Origin: Robiginitomaculum sp.
GTDB lineage: Bacteria > Pseudomonadota > Alphaproteobacteria > Caulobacterales > Maricaulaceae
Assembly (NCBI GenBank): GCA_021776525.1
Contig: JAJFFT010000006.1
Location: forward strand, 434,001-498,000
Direction of reading: 5' to 3'
DNA: 64,000 bases
The notes under the pieces were generated by a model. That model saw only the letters and a list, made by a program, of their open reading frames with translations, did no database searches and was not told where the DNA came from. This document shows positions 7,636 through 16,746 of this stretch, one piece after another (position 1 is the stretch's first letter; each line of letters starts with the position of its first letter). The position numbers and the translations under genes are program-made.

Positions 7636-8064
7636 TTAGCTGATTCCGAGATCGATGCGCAAACGCGCACCAATGGCTGCGCCGTCGCCTTCAATGCGGC
7701 CGGCAAGAACGTCACACAGCGCCTGGGCGCTGGAAATCATATTGGGTAGTTTAGCTTTGTCGGGACTATTCTGTGGGCGGGTCAACGTGCACAAATGCTC
7801 GGCAATTTCAGTGACCAGATTATATCCAAATGTTGTGCCTTGGCCCTTCAGGTCATGAGCGATGCCAAAAGCCAGTGCTATATTTTGCATGAAACCGTCT
7901 TCATCAGGTGCCACGGCGGCCCTTTCCAAATGACCCTTGAGGGTATTGGCGTCTATTTCAGCGCCTGCCGCAAATTCTTCGCCCATACCGGCCAATGCGG
8001 CACCGGCCGCATCTGCCATAGCAGCCAAATCATCCGGAAGCTCAAAATCGTCGTCGTCAAACAT
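7636..8064 (-). CDS. Stand-alone histidine phosphotransfer (Hpt) domain protein
   Basis: Acidic protein of 142 residues. The Hpt signature IAHDLKGQGTTFGY places the phosphorylatable histidine at about residue 70, with the expected K and G after it. No kinase or receiver domain is attached, so it would shuttle phosphate between a hybrid sensor kinase and response regulators in trans. The N-terminal 30 residues are rich in Asp and Ala. No kinase gene is next to it. A near-match CtrA box lies upstream at 8106-8120. The pathway it serves cannot be told from this window. Confidence 0.8.
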   Translation of the reverse strand: MFDDDDFELPDDLAAMADAAGAALAGMGEEFAAGAEIDANTLKGHLERAAVAPDEDGFMQNIALAFGIAHDLKGQGTTFGYNLVTEIAEHLCTLTRPQNSPDKAKLPNMISSAQALCDVLAGRIEGDGAAIGARLRIDLGIS

Positions 8065-8105
8065 GGTCTTGTCCCTGCTTAAGACGAAATCGTGCGCCTC
8101 GAAGA

Positions 8106-8120
8106 TTAAAAGAGTTCTAA
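8106..8120. promoter_or_regulatory. Possible CtrA box upstream of the Hpt gene
   Basis: TTAA-N7-CTAA followed by C is one base away from the CtrA consensus TTAA-N7-TTAA(C). It lies 42 bases upstream of the Hpt start codon. A single near match can occur by chance. Confidence 0.3.
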
Positions 8121-8228
8121 CCGCACAAAAATGAACGCAAAAATTGCAGTTTCACGCAGATGAATGCACGCGTTGTCTATGATTTTAGGGAAAAATCTAT
8201 GATTTCGGGCCAGTTTTGGCGCAAAATT

Positions 8229-8951
8229 CTAAAAATCGGGCAGTGGGCTGGCCCGGCTCTCATCCAGATACCGGGCGCTTTTTACACCTAAACCGTCTGG
8301 CGTCAGGATGATCAGTAGTGGATTTCCAGTTGGAATTTCCACATTAACGATGTCCGCATCGGATACTTTGAACAAATGTTTGATCACTGCGCGCAGAGAA
8401 TTCCCATGGGCAGAGACCAGCGTATTGCACCCGGTTTGCAACTTTGGCTCAATGCTCGTCTGCCAATAGGGCAAAACCCGCTCGAGTGTTGATTTAAGAG
8501 ATTCCGCGGCCGGCAAGTCATCGCGAGAGACATGAGCGTAGCGACGGTCCCGGCAAGGATTTAGCGGATCGTCCCAGTCCATTGGCGGCGGTGGAGTATC
8601 ATAGGAACGCCGCCAGATATGCACCTGTTCAGCGCCGTGTTTTTTTGCTGTTTCAGCCTTGTTCAACCCGGTCAGCGCCCCGTAATGACGCTCGTTCAAC
8701 CGGTAATCCTTAGCCACCGGCATCCACACTTCATCCATTTGCGCCAAGGCCAGCCATAACGTCCGAATGGCCCGGGTTTGCAAAGATGTGTAGGCCTGTT
8801 CAAAATCATAGTCAGATTTGGCCAGCAATTGGCCGGCCTTGACGGCCTCGGCCTCACCTTGCGCCGTCAGGTCAACATCGACCCAGCCGGTAAAGCGGTT
8901 TTCCAGATTCCATTGGCTTTGGCCATGGCGAATAAGGGCAAGTGCCGTCAT
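8229..8951 (-). CDS. gpmA: 2,3-bisphosphoglycerate-dependent phosphoglycerate mutase
   Basis: Glycolytic enzyme interconverting 3- and 2-phosphoglycerate in the cytoplasm. The start is set at the ATG preceding [22 protein letters not shown], because the family starts there and GAGGATAAC precedes it; the track ORF adds 20 spurious residues. RHG with the catalytic histidine, the [15 protein letters not shown] segment and the second histidine in [16 protein letters not shown] are all present. The length of 240 residues is normal. It stands alone, divergent from the FKBP gene. Confidence 0.95.
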   Translation of the reverse strand: MTALALIRHGQSQWNLENRFTGWVDVDLTAQGEAEAVKAGQLLAKSDYDFEQAYTSLQTRAIRTLWLALAQMDEVWMPVAKDYRLNERHYGALTGLNKAETAKKHGAEQVHIWRRSYDTPPPPMDWDDPLNPCRDRRYAHVSRDDLPAAESLKSTLERVLPYWQTSIEPKLQTGCNTLVSAHGNSLRAVIKHLFKVSDADIVNVEIPTGNPLLIILTPDGLGVKSARYLDESRASPLPDF

Positions 8952-9105
8952 GGTGTTATCCTCAGAGCTTCTGTCTTGGGCATAGCCCCGGCACACAAAC
9001 CAGGCAAGCATTTATGAGCCATGTTCAATCACATATACATATACCCCCTCGCCAAAGCCTGACGTCTCAGCTACATCACAAACATAGTTTTACGGGGAGA
9101 ATACA

Positions 9106-9711
9106 ATGAAACGTTTTGCCATAGCCGGTTTTGGCCTCAGCCTTATTCTGGCCGCCTGCAGCCCAGCCCAAAAGGATGGTGGCGATACGCCGCCTGCCAC
9201 ACCCAATGATCAACCGGAAATCAGCGGAGACATGGATCCCGCTCAAAGAAACCTGATTCTGGGCAAAGCCTATCTTGATGAAAACAAAGCTGATCCGGAT
9301 GTAAAAATCACCGGATCAGGCTTGCAATACAGAGTCATCAAATCCGGACCCGCAGACGGCCCACACCCCTATCCAGGCCAGTTTATCTGTGTCAATTATC
9401 AAGGCACATCGATTAATGGCAAAGAGTTTGACAGCTCTTACAGTCGCGGCGTCCCCGCCGTATTCCCTTCGAACCGCCTGATCAAAGGCTGGGTCGAAGC
9501 ACTGGGTATGATGCGTGCCGGTGATGAGTGGGTGTTGTATATCGCACCAGAGCTGGCCTATGGCCGCAATGGCACAATGGGCGGTCCAATTGGCCCCAAT
9601 GAAACCCTGGTGTTCAAAATCAACCTGATCAAGCTGTTGGATTTGACCGCCGAACAGTACCAGAAAACCTATGGTATTAACCGCACGCTTGATTGTTCCA
9701 AAACACCCTGA
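9106..9711 (+). CDS. FKBP-type peptidyl-prolyl isomerase lipoprotein
   Basis: Envelope folding helper that isomerises prolyl bonds. The lipoprotein signal MKRFAIAGFGLSLILAAC (cysteine 18) is followed by a low-complexity linker and a single FKBP domain from about residue 70 (GLQYRVIKSG, VNYQGTSINGKEFDSSYSRG, GWVEALGMMRAGDEWVLYIAPELAYG, NETLVFKINLIKLL). The active-site aromatic and VNYQGT/ELAYG signatures are intact. The mature protein is probably anchored facing the periplasm. The stop codon overlaps the argE start (TGATG), indicating translational coupling, though no functional link between them is obvious. Confidence 0.9.
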   Translation: MKRFAIAGFGLSLILAACSPAQKDGGDTPPATPNDQPEISGDMDPAQRNLILGKAYLDENKADPDVKITGSGLQYRVIKSGPADGPHPYPGQFICVNYQGTSINGKEFDSSYSRGVPAVFPSNRLIKGWVEALGMMRAGDEWVLYIAPELAYGRNGTMGGPIGPNETLVFKINLIKLLDLTAEQYQKTYGINRTLDCSKTP

Positions 9712-10871
9712 TGGCAACAAACAAAAACACGGTCCGTGATACCCTTACCCATCTTGTCGGGTTTGATACGGTATCGCGAAATTCCAATCTGGACCTGATT
9801 AACTGGGTCGAAGACTATCTGCAAAACCTTGGTGCGCGCTGTAAGCGCGTGCCGAGCGCAGACGGTAAAAAGACCAATTTTTATGCAACGCTGGGGCCAA
9901 TGAACCCCGGCGGTCTGGTGTTGTCAGGCCATACCGATGTCGTGCCTGTTGATGGCCAAAACTGGTCCAGCGATCCGTTTACTCTGCGCGAGGACGGCGG
10001 GCGTTATTATGGTCGTGGCACCTGTGATATGAAGGGCTTTATTGCCTGCGCGCTGGTCGCGGCTCCAGGTTTTGCCAAGGCAAAACTGACCCGTCCCGTG
10101 CACTTTGCCTTTTCCTATGATGAGGAGGTGGGGTGTATTGGTGCACCGTCCCTGATCGCCGCCATCCGCCGCGATTTACCGCCCCCGGCCGCGGTTATTG
10201 TTGGCGAGCCTTCAGACATGCATGTGGTCAGCGCCCATAAGGGGCAAAATTCTTATCTGGTGAAGGTCCACGGCAAAGAAGCCCATTCCAGCCTGCCCCA
10301 TCATGGCGCTTCGGCAGTTATGGCAGCTGGGCTTTTGATGGCTGAGCTGAGCGCTATAGCTGATGATTTGCGCACCAGTGCGGATCCGCATAATCCGTTT
10401 GATCCCCCCTATGGGACCTTGACCATTGGTCTGGTCAAAGGCGGCACGGCGGTCAATATTATTGCCAAAGATTGTGAGTTTCGCTGGGATTTACGACTTC
10501 TGCCCAGCGATGATTGTGCCGCCATCGAAGAACGTTTTATCCAAAAGGTACGCGCCGTTGAGGCGCAGATGCGCCAAACCGCACCCGAAGCACAAATATT
10601 CTTTGAGCGCCAAACCAGCGCCCCGCCCTTAACCGCAGAGCCACAAAGCGCCGCCGAACATATTGCCCGCCTGCTAACCGGTGACAATGACAGCCGCGTC
10701 GTTTCCTACACCACCGAGGCCGGGCATTTTCAACAAGCTGGTTTTCCGGCAGTGATTTGCGGCCCCGGTTCGATCGAACAGGCGCATAAACCGGATGAGT
10801 ATGTGCAGATCAGCCAACTGGACCTCTGTTTGAAAACCTTACAGAAGCTGCCGCAGCATTTGTTGAACTGA
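9711..10871 (+). CDS. argE: Acetylornithine deacetylase (M20 peptidase family)
   Basis: Metal enzyme that removes the acetyl group of N-acetylornithine in arginine synthesis. The ATG overlapping the FKBP stop is chosen, giving 386 residues. The M20 signatures are visible: LSGHTDVVPVDGQNW (metal His and Asp), GRGTCDMKGF (bridging Asp), SYDEEVGCIGA (catalytic Glu), VGEPSDMHVV and the C-terminal AGHFQQAGFPAVICGPG. The lid/dimerisation domain begins near HKGQNSYLVKVHGKEAHSS. M20 enzymes overlap in sequence, but length and motif wording fit ArgE well. Confidence 0.9.
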   Translation: MATNKNTVRDTLTHLVGFDTVSRNSNLDLINWVEDYLQNLGARCKRVPSADGKKTNFYATLGPMNPGGLVLSGHTDVVPVDGQNWSSDPFTLREDGGRYYGRGTCDMKGFIACALVAAPGFAKAKLTRPVHFAFSYDEEVGCIGAPSLIAAIRRDLPPPAAVIVGEPSDMHVVSAHKGQNSYLVKVHGKEAHSSLPHHGASAVMAAGLLMAELSAIADDLRTSADPHNPFDPPYGTLTIGLVKGGTAVNIIAKDCEFRWDLRLLPSDDCAAIEERFIQKVRAVEAQMRQTAPEAQIFFERQTSAPPLTAEPQSAAEHIARLLTGDNDSRVVSYTTEAGHFQQAGFPAVICGPGSIEQAHKPDEYVQISQLDLCLKTLQKLPQHLLN

Positions 10872-10884
10872 CCGGCACGTGGAC

Positions 10885-11514
10885 TTATTGGCTGGCCCAG
10901 ACAATACGGGCAATCCAGTCGACGTCTTTGCGGTCCAGCACCCTGTCTGGGTACTCAGCATTAAGAGACGCCAATTCAATCCGGGTTTGAGTCATGCGGC
11001 GTAATTCCTTGGCCATCACTTCGCCATCACGGGTGCGCACCACCACCCGATCCCCCCGGCGAACGCCTTCTTCGGGGGCCACCACAATCCGGTCGCCGGC
11101 ACGAAATACCGGTTCCATGGAATCGCCTGATATCTCTAGTGCATAGGCCCGGCTGCCATCAAAGCCCGGAAAGCGCACCTCGTCCCAACCGCTGCCAATG
11201 GGGTAACCGGCATCATCAAAAAAACCACCCGACCCGGCCTGTGCCAGGCCGATCAGTGGCACCGGGCGGCCCGTCGCCGAACCACCACTGGCCATCGCCG
11301 CGAAGTCCTCAAAGCTGACCTCTACGGCTTCCAGAACTTTGGCAATGCTTTCGGTGGACGGCCAACGCAGACGGGTGCCGTTTGCCGCATAGCGCTTGGA
11401 CGGGTTAAACGCGGTGGCATCCAGACCGGCCTTGCGGGCCAGACCCGACGCGCTAAGCCCGGTGCGGTTGGCCAGAACATCAAGGCCGCGCCAGATTTGT
11501 TTGTGGGTCAACAT
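10885..11514 (-). CDS. HTH regulator with S24 (LexA/CI-type) peptidase domain
   Basis: Transcription regulator of about 209 residues. The N-terminal HTH region is MLTHKQIWRGLDVLANRTGLSASGLARKAGLD. The C-terminal S24 domain carries the serine in LEISGDSMEPVFRAGD and the lysine in GEVMAKELRR, the Ser-Lys pair of self-cleaving repressors. The ATG at 11514 fits the family; the track ORF runs 20 residues further, and the AAGGAG ribosome site lies rather far (14 bases) from this ATG. No phage genes are nearby, so it is probably a host regulator of the type common in alphaproteobacteria. Its operators are unknown. Confidence 0.82.
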   Translation of the reverse strand: MLTHKQIWRGLDVLANRTGLSASGLARKAGLDATAFNPSKRYAANGTRLRWPSTESIAKVLEAVEVSFEDFAAMASGGSATGRPVPLIGLAQAGSGGFFDDAGYPIGSGWDEVRFPGFDGSRAYALEISGDSMEPVFRAGDRIVVAPEEGVRRGDRVVVRTRDGEVMAKELRRMTQTRIELASLNAEYPDRVLDRKDVDWIARIVWASQ

Positions 11515-11654
11515 AACGACGACACCATCTCCTTGGATGACCATATTATTGGTCAGAATCAGCAGACCATACACAGGTCATTAGGAATGTAAACCTAACC
11601 CATTAACACATAAATACGCTTGGCAGACGAGCAAACTCGCGGTATTGGCGCACA

Positions 11655-11999
11655 ATGTCTGATATCATTTACCGTCTCATGGACCAGCAGAGCTGGATAG
11701 ATGTCGAGCGCGCCGGAACCTTTGCCGGCAGTGCGGATGATATACGTGACGGGTTTATTCATTTTTCAACAGCCGCCACAGTACGTGAAACAGCCCGGCG
11801 TTATTATGCCCAGGTCGCGGACCTCATCTTGTTAAGCGTCAAGGCAAACGACCTTGGATCCGCGTTAAAGTGGGAGCCTTCGCGGGGCGGCATACTCTTT
11901 CCGCATCTTTATGCCCCCTTACTGGCATCACAGATCAGCAAGGCCATTCGTCTTGATTATCATAATGGCCATCACCATTTTGGGCCGGAATTTTTATGA
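11655..11999 (+). CDS. DUF952 family protein
   Basis: Small cytoplasmic protein of 114 residues with the DUF952 pattern: IYRLMDQQSW, DGFIHFSTAATVRETARRYY, LILLSVKANDLG, LKWEPSRGGILFPHLYAPL. No biochemical role is established for the family. The stop codon overlaps the pyrD start (ATGA), so the two are translationally coupled, a pairing common in alphaproteobacteria. Confidence 0.88.
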   Translation: MSDIIYRLMDQQSWIDVERAGTFAGSADDIRDGFIHFSTAATVRETARRYYAQVADLILLSVKANDLGSALKWEPSRGGILFPHLYAPLLASQISKAIRLDYHNGHHHFGPEFL

Positions 12000-13051
12000 G
12001 TATTTTTGACCTTGCCAGTACGGCCTTGCGGCATTTACCCGCCGAAACCGCCCATAGCCTGACTATTTCGGCCATGAAAGCCGGTCTTGGGCCAATTGCA
12101 GATGAGATGGATGATCCAGTATTACAGACGCGATTAGGGTCGCTGGACCTGCCCAACCCCATCGGTCTGGCCGCCGGGTTTGATAAAAATGCGGATATTG
12201 GTGCGGCCATGGTCCGCGCCGGATTTGGCTGGGCGGAATGCGGAACCGTGACACCCTTACCGCAAAGCGGAAATCCGCGCCCGCGCCTGTTTCGCCTGCA
12301 CCCTGATAAGGCGGTGATCAACCGTATGGGGTTTAACAATGCCGGGCTGGCCGTTTTCAAGCGAAACCTGCGCGACCAAAAGGCCCGCGGCGGGCTGATC
12401 GGTGCCAATATCGGCGCCAATAAGGATGCAACAGACCGTATTGAGGATTATGTCACCGGGTTGAAGGCTCTGTGGGGATTGCCGGACTGGTTCACCATCA
12501 ACATTTCCTCACCCAATACGCCGGGCCTGCGCGAATTACAGGGCCGGGACGCTTTGCAGGAGCTCTTGGGACGTATTATGGAGGCCCGTGCAGAACTGTG
12601 CGGTGATCAGGTCTCGCCGCCAATTTTTCTCAAAGTTGCCCCCGACCTTGATGATGCACAGATCGGTGAGATCAGCGATGCGGCCTGTTCGCACGGGCTT
12701 GATGCCCTGATCATCAGTAATACCAGCCTGGCCCGCCCGGACGATTTGCAAAGCCCCCATAAAACCCAGAGCGGCGGGTTATCCGGCTCGCCTGTCTTCG
12801 AACATTCAACAGAGGTCTTACGCACATTTCACAGCGCCCTTAATGGGCGCATGGCGCTGGTTGGGGTTGGCGGCATTGCCTCGGGCGCAGACGCCTATGC
12901 CAAAATTCGCGCCGGGGCCAGCGCCGTACAACTTTATACCGCCATGGTTTTTCATGGCCCGTCTTTGATCACCCGGATTGCAACCGAGCTGGCGGAATGT
13001 TTACGGGCCGACGGGTTCGCCAATGTGGCCGATGCCGTTGGCCGGGTTTAA
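11996..13051 (+). CDS. pyrD: Dihydroorotate dehydrogenase (quinone), class 2
   Basis: FMN enzyme that oxidises dihydroorotate to orotate in pyrimidine synthesis, passing electrons to membrane quinone. Its 351 residues are normal for class 2. The N-terminal membrane-associating helix (LRHLPAETAHSLTI), the FMN-binding segments (NPIGLAAGFDKNADI, NRMGFNNAG, LIGANIGANKDA, INISSPNTPGLRELQ with the catalytic serine), and the phosphate-binding VGVGGIASGADAYAKI are present. It is coupled to DUF952 and converges on the MATE gene with a 4-base overlap. Confidence 0.97.
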   Translation: MSIFDLASTALRHLPAETAHSLTISAMKAGLGPIADEMDDPVLQTRLGSLDLPNPIGLAAGFDKNADIGAAMVRAGFGWAECGTVTPLPQSGNPRPRLFRLHPDKAVINRMGFNNAGLAVFKRNLRDQKARGGLIGANIGANKDATDRIEDYVTGLKALWGLPDWFTINISSPNTPGLRELQGRDALQELLGRIMEARAELCGDQVSPPIFLKVAPDLDDAQIGEISDAACSHGLDALIISNTSLARPDDLQSPHKTQSGGLSGSPVFEHSTEVLRTFHSALNGRMALVGVGGIASGADAYAKIRAGASAVQLYTAMVFHGPSLITRIATELAECLRADGFANVADAVGRV

Positions 13052-14382
13052 GTGTTTTTCAGAACACTGCGTTCCAGTGCCGGATAGCCAATGGCCAGGG
13101 TCACGCCCCGCGCAATAAAATAAAGCAAAAACGCCAGCCAGACCCCGGTATTGCCCCCGGTTGGGGCCAGCATCACATCAAGCGCAAGGTAGATCAGCAA
13201 CGAGGCCAGCGAAGAATTACGCATGGCCGCACTGCGCGTTGCACCAGTAAAAATGCCGTCCAACTGCCATGAGGCGATGCCCAACACCGGCACCAACGCA
13301 CACCATGGCAAAAACTGAATGGCCGCTTCGCGCACCGCTTGATCGGTAATAAGCCGGGAGATTACCCAGCCCCCGCCAAAATAGGTCATCACAGAAAAAA
13401 CCGCCGCGCACGCAAATGCAAACTCGCTGGTCAACCTGATAGCCCGGCGTAGATGAGCAACAGAGCCGCGGCCAAACGCCCGCCCGGCTTCTGCCTCGGC
13501 GGTATAGGCAAAGGCGTCCAACACAAAGGCCCACACCATAATGAATTGCAAAAGCACCTGATTGGCGGCCAACAAGACATCGCCCTGTCTGGCCCCTGCA
13601 TTGATGAACCAGCTAAACCCTATGGTCAGGAAAATTGACCGCAAAAACAGATTGAAGTTAACCCCGAACAAACGCTTCAAAGCCTTTGAATCAAGAAGTT
13701 GACGCATTCCTAATCGCGACAGCAATACCGCCTTGTCAACGTTAAAGGCCCTGAGCACCAAAACCAGCCCAAGACCAAAGGCAACCCATTCCGCTAATGC
13801 GGTTCCGGCGGCAACCCCCACAGGCCCCCAACCCAAGCCCAAGACAAACCAGACATCCAGCGCACCGTTCAAGACGGCCAAAACAGCCTGAACCATCAAT
13901 GCGGTCCGGGTATGCCCGGCCCCGATAAGCCAGCCGGTAATGGCAAACAGACCCAGCGCCGCAGGCGCCCCCCAGAAACGGGCCGCGACATAGGCTGACC
14001 CCTTGGCCTCGACCGTCTCGCTGCCTTGCAAAACATGAAAGGCCAATGTGCTGATCGGGGATTTTAGCGCTAAAAATACAAATCCCAAGACAAGCCCGAT
14101 CAGCAAGGCCCGCGCCACCGTCCGCTGACTTTCTGCACTGTCGCCTGCACCAATGGACTGGGCCGTCAGCCCCGTTACGCCCATGCGCAAAAAGTACGTA
14201 CTCCAATAAAAAACGGCAAACACCATACCGCCCAGTGCCACGCCGCCAATATCTGTTGCATCGCCATCAAAGCTGATCACCGCTGTATCGATAACCCCGA
14301 CCAGCGGAATCATCGCATTGGCAAAAATCATTGGCCAGGTCAGCGCCAGAACACGCTTGCGGGTGAGGACAGTTTTGGTCAT
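13048..14382 (-). CDS. MATE family efflux transporter (DinF-like)
   Basis: Inner membrane antiporter of 444 residues with about twelve hydrophobic segments in two homologous halves. Typical MATE text is seen: LALTWPMIFANAMIPLVGVIDTAVI, GGMVFAVFYWSTYFLRMGVTGLTAQSIGAGD in the first half, and a second half starting near FNLFLRSIFLTIGFSWFINAGARQGD. It most resembles the DinF branch. It probably exports organic cations or drugs in exchange for Na or H; the substrate is unknown. Confidence 0.9.
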   Translation of the reverse strand: MTKTVLTRKRVLALTWPMIFANAMIPLVGVIDTAVISFDGDATDIGGVALGGMVFAVFYWSTYFLRMGVTGLTAQSIGAGDSAESQRTVARALLIGLVLGFVFLALKSPISTLAFHVLQGSETVEAKGSAYVAARFWGAPAALGLFAITGWLIGAGHTRTALMVQAVLAVLNGALDVWFVLGLGWGPVGVAAGTALAEWVAFGLGLVLVLRAFNVDKAVLLSRLGMRQLLDSKALKRLFGVNFNLFLRSIFLTIGFSWFINAGARQGDVLLAANQVLLQFIMVWAFVLDAFAYTAEAEAGRAFGRGSVAHLRRAIRLTSEFAFACAAVFSVMTYFGGGWVISRLITDQAVREAAIQFLPWCALVPVLGIASWQLDGIFTGATRSAAMRNSSLASLLIYLALDVMLAPTGGNTGVWLAFLLYFIARGVTLAIGYPALERSVLKNT

Positions 14383-14419
14383 GAGGGTTTCGCAGGTAGA
14401 CGAAACCCGCTTGCCTTAT

Positions 14420-14770
14420 TTATTTGAGAATATCAACAACCGCTTCGATGGGACGGCCAATGGCCGCCCGGTCACCATTGACCACGATCGGCCGTTCGAT
14501 CAAACGCGGATGCTCGCTCATGGCGACAATCAGCGCATCTTCATCGCTGACCGAGGCCAGCCCCAGATCGGCATAGGCATCTTCGCCTTTGCGCATCATA
14601 TCGCGCGCCGAGCCTAGCCCCAATTTGGCAACCAGTGCCGCCAGCTCGTCCGTGTCGGGCGGCGTTTCAAGATACAGCACCGTTTCATAGCTGAGGTTAC
14701 GCTCGTCCAGCAACGCCTTGGTGGCCCGGGATTTCGAACAACGGGGATTGTGATACAGTTTCATGCTCAT
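14420..14770 (-). CDS. arsC: Arsenate reductase, glutaredoxin-coupled ArsC family
   Basis: Thioredoxin-fold enzyme of 116 residues. The catalytic cysteine lies in YHNPRCSKSRATKALL, and the arginine cluster ERPIVVNGDRAAIGRP matches the arsenate-binding loop of ArsC. It reduces arsenate to arsenite with glutathione and glutaredoxin. No arsenite pump or ArsR-type ars operon is adjacent, so ArsC-like or Spx-like side roles cannot be excluded. It follows the DUF1304 gene in the same direction after 23 bases. Confidence 0.88.
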   Translation of the reverse strand: MSMKLYHNPRCSKSRATKALLDERNLSYETVLYLETPPDTDELAALVAKLGLGSARDMMRKGEDAYADLGLASVSDEDALIVAMSEHPRLIERPIVVNGDRAAIGRPIEAVVDILK

Positions 14771-14793
14771 GGTTTTACTCTCGTCTTAAATGC

Positions 14794-15168
14794 TCAGGCC
14801 GAACCGGATTTGGATCTTGCGCCAAGCAAGGTCAACGCCAGCGCCAGAACTGCTGGTGCGGCCTGAATATAAAGGATACTCGTATCAACAACGACACCTG
14901 CAAAGATGCCTGCCGTGATGACACACAATAGAAAAAAGATGACGAAATCACGCTTTGCGCGGACCAGGCCCCACAACAGCCCGGCCACCAAAAAGCCGTT
15001 ATACAGCCCCTGATTGGCGGCAAACATGGCGGTTTCTGCCGCATGTTCCGGTGTGTGAGAAAAAACTTTCAAGCCGATCGGATGCTCGTATAAAAACATC
15101 TCGACAACTAAAAACCAGCCGTGCAAGGCCGCGACGATCAATACCATAATGGTCGAGAGACGTTTCAT
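14794..15168 (-). CDS. DUF1304-like membrane protein
   Basis: Membrane protein of 124 residues with four hydrophobic segments. The pattern AALHGWFLVVEMFLYE and MFAANQGLYNGFLVAGLLWGL is that of the DUF1304 family, whose function is unknown. The start overlaps the stop of the upstream secreted-protein gene (TGATG), so the two are coupled. The four genes from the CitE-like lyase to arsC run leftward with little space and may be one transcript. Confidence 0.8.
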   Translation of the reverse strand: MKRLSTIMVLIVAALHGWFLVVEMFLYEHPIGLKVFSHTPEHAAETAMFAANQGLYNGFLVAGLLWGLVRAKRDFVIFFLLCVITAGIFAGVVVDTSILYIQAAPAVLALALTLLGARSKSGSA

Positions 15169-15767
15169 CAGCGCGCCCCCGACGTCGGTGTTGGCTCTGG
15201 TAAACAGGACGGGTCCTGTTCGATCATGATATAGGACTTGTCAAAGCAACGGGCAAACCGGCGCGCCGCCGCCAAATTGGGTTTGTGCCCGTCACCGTTC
15301 ACCGCCTGGCGTTCCAGACGGGTGATTGCAGCATCCATGGCCGTCCGGTCAGAAGACAGCCAGGCATCAAAAACATCCAGATACGCATTCCAGTTCATTG
15401 CGCCCAATTTCACATCGCCCTGATCCTGAGCCTGACGCAATTGTAAAACTGCAATGGGTTTTCTGTCCGCCAGCGCGAAGTTTCTGGCGGCCTGGTAATG
15501 TTGGGTGCGGCGCTGGGCATCATCCAGCTCGTTATCGTGATCAAGCAACCAGGAAATAATACTGGCCCCAGCGTCATAATAACATTTTTCCGATGACAGT
15601 TTGCGCCACCCATCCGGGCCATAATTAAAGGCGTCATAATCCAGCGCAGAAAATGCACTCATGTCGCTGCCGCTGACCATACAATCGGGGTTGGCGCTCT
15701 GGGCCAGTGCCGACGCAGATGTGCAAAATGCAATGCCCATGACCAGCGCTGTCAAAGTATGTTTCAT
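15168..15767 (-). CDS. Secreted protein of unknown function
   Basis: I do not recognise the family. The start is placed at the ATG of MKHTLTALVMGIAFCTSASALAQS, which gives a clear signal peptide cleaved near ALA-QS and has AAGGAA upstream; the track ORF begins 39 residues earlier inside the neighbouring gene. The mature part is helical, rich in Asp, Ala and Arg, and has several cysteines (PDCMVSG, EKCYYD, ARCFDKS, PSCLPEP) that could form disulphides in the periplasm. It begins one base after the end of the CitE-like gene. Confidence 0.7.
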   Translation of the reverse strand: MKHTLTALVMGIAFCTSASALAQSANPDCMVSGSDMSAFSALDYDAFNYGPDGWRKLSSEKCYYDAGASIISWLLDHDNELDDAQRRTQHYQAARNFALADRKPIAVLQLRQAQDQGDVKLGAMNWNAYLDVFDAWLSSDRTAMDAAITRLERQAVNGDGHKPNLAAARRFARCFDKSYIMIEQDPSCLPEPTPTSGAR

Positions 15768-15768
15768 G

Positions 15769-16686
15769 TTACTTTTTCCTTTTTGGGTCACGCTTTGCAC
15801 GGCTTGATGGTTGTGCCGACTTGACCGGTAGTGAGTCAAGCAGTCTCTGCGCTTCGTGCCAATGCAAAATCTCAACCATTTCACCGTTCAGACTGATCAC
15901 ACCCTTACCGGCGTTATTTTTTTGATTGAACGCCCGAACGATGGACCTGGCCCGTTTGATCGCCGCCTCATCTGGCCCGAAAATACGCTTTGCCGGGCCG
16001 AGCTGCGCGGGGTGAATCAAGGTTTTACCATCAAAGCCAAAACGCCTGCCCTGAAGCGCTTCGCGCTCAAAACCATCCTTATCGGCAAAGGCATTAAACA
16101 CCCCATCCAAGGCGGTCAGACCATATACGCGGGCGACCAACACCAAAGTCGATAAATGTGACCATAAAGCCTGTCGGCTTTCACTCAAACCATCACAACC
16201 CAAATCCTTGGCCAGGTCATTTGTCCCTGCAACCAGTGTCGTCAGGCCCACCTCTTTGGCGCCCACGGCAATGTCTTCAAGATTGAGCACACAGCGCGGC
16301 GTTTCCACCATGGCCCACAAAGCCGGCGCCGGGCGACCTGGCACTCTGGCTGAACGCCCCATGACCCTGCGGACCTGGCGCAAGTGTTCGGCACTCTCGA
16401 CCTTAGGAATGACCAGCGCGTCAATGGCCTCTGGTGCCAGCGCCAACAGGTCAGCCTCGCCCCATGAGGTGCTGAGCGCATTAACACGTACAGCGCGAAA
16501 CGGGACTTTGCACGACGGTGTGCGCAAGACGCGCAAAGCCGCCGCGCGGGCGCTTTCTTTTTGCGGCGCCGCAACCGCATCTTCCAGATCAATTATGATC
16601 GCATCCGCGTCAATTGTGTTGATTTTAGCCAATGCCTTGGCATTGGATGCCGGAACATAAAGCACAGACCGAAGGTGAGGTGTCAT
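15769..16686 (-). CDS. HpcH/HpaI aldolase/citrate lyase beta-subunit family (CitE-like) protein
   Basis: TIM-barrel C-C lyase of 305 residues acting on CoA esters or 2-keto acids. Family motifs are LRSVLYVPASNAKALAKI, DADAIIIDLEDAVAAPQKESAR (metal and base residues), RVNAL, ALVIPKVESAEHL, LWAMVETPRCVLNLEDIA, GTNDLAKDLG, and FGFDGKTLIHPAQL. No citrate lyase alpha or gamma subunits are nearby, so a stand-alone malyl-CoA, methylmalyl-CoA or citramalyl-CoA lyase role is more likely. The precise substrate is not readable. It heads the leftward four-gene group ending with arsC. Confidence 0.85.
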   Translation of the reverse strand: MTPHLRSVLYVPASNAKALAKINTIDADAIIIDLEDAVAAPQKESARAAALRVLRTPSCKVPFRAVRVNALSTSWGEADLLALAPEAIDALVIPKVESAEHLRQVRRVMGRSARVPGRPAPALWAMVETPRCVLNLEDIAVGAKEVGLTTLVAGTNDLAKDLGCDGLSESRQALWSHLSTLVLVARVYGLTALDGVFNAFADKDGFEREALQGRRFGFDGKTLIHPAQLGPAKRIFGPDEAAIKRARSIVRAFNQKNNAGKGVISLNGEMVEILHWHEAQRLLDSLPVKSAQPSSRAKRDPKRKK

Positions 16687-16746
16687 TGTATCAGGCTCGT
16701 TATTTATTGCGTTGGTTTATTAACATCTTTGCGCTAATTGTGCCTC

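Noticed and set aside
10885-11514. S24 repressor as evidence for a prophage
   Set aside because: No integrase, structural or lysis genes and no attachment repeats nearby; such regulators occur as host genes.
14420-14770. arsC as part of an arsenic island
   Set aside because: No arsB, acr3 or arsenic-type arsR adjacent; the ArsR gene at 21520 is next to NIPSNAP/ABM genes instead.
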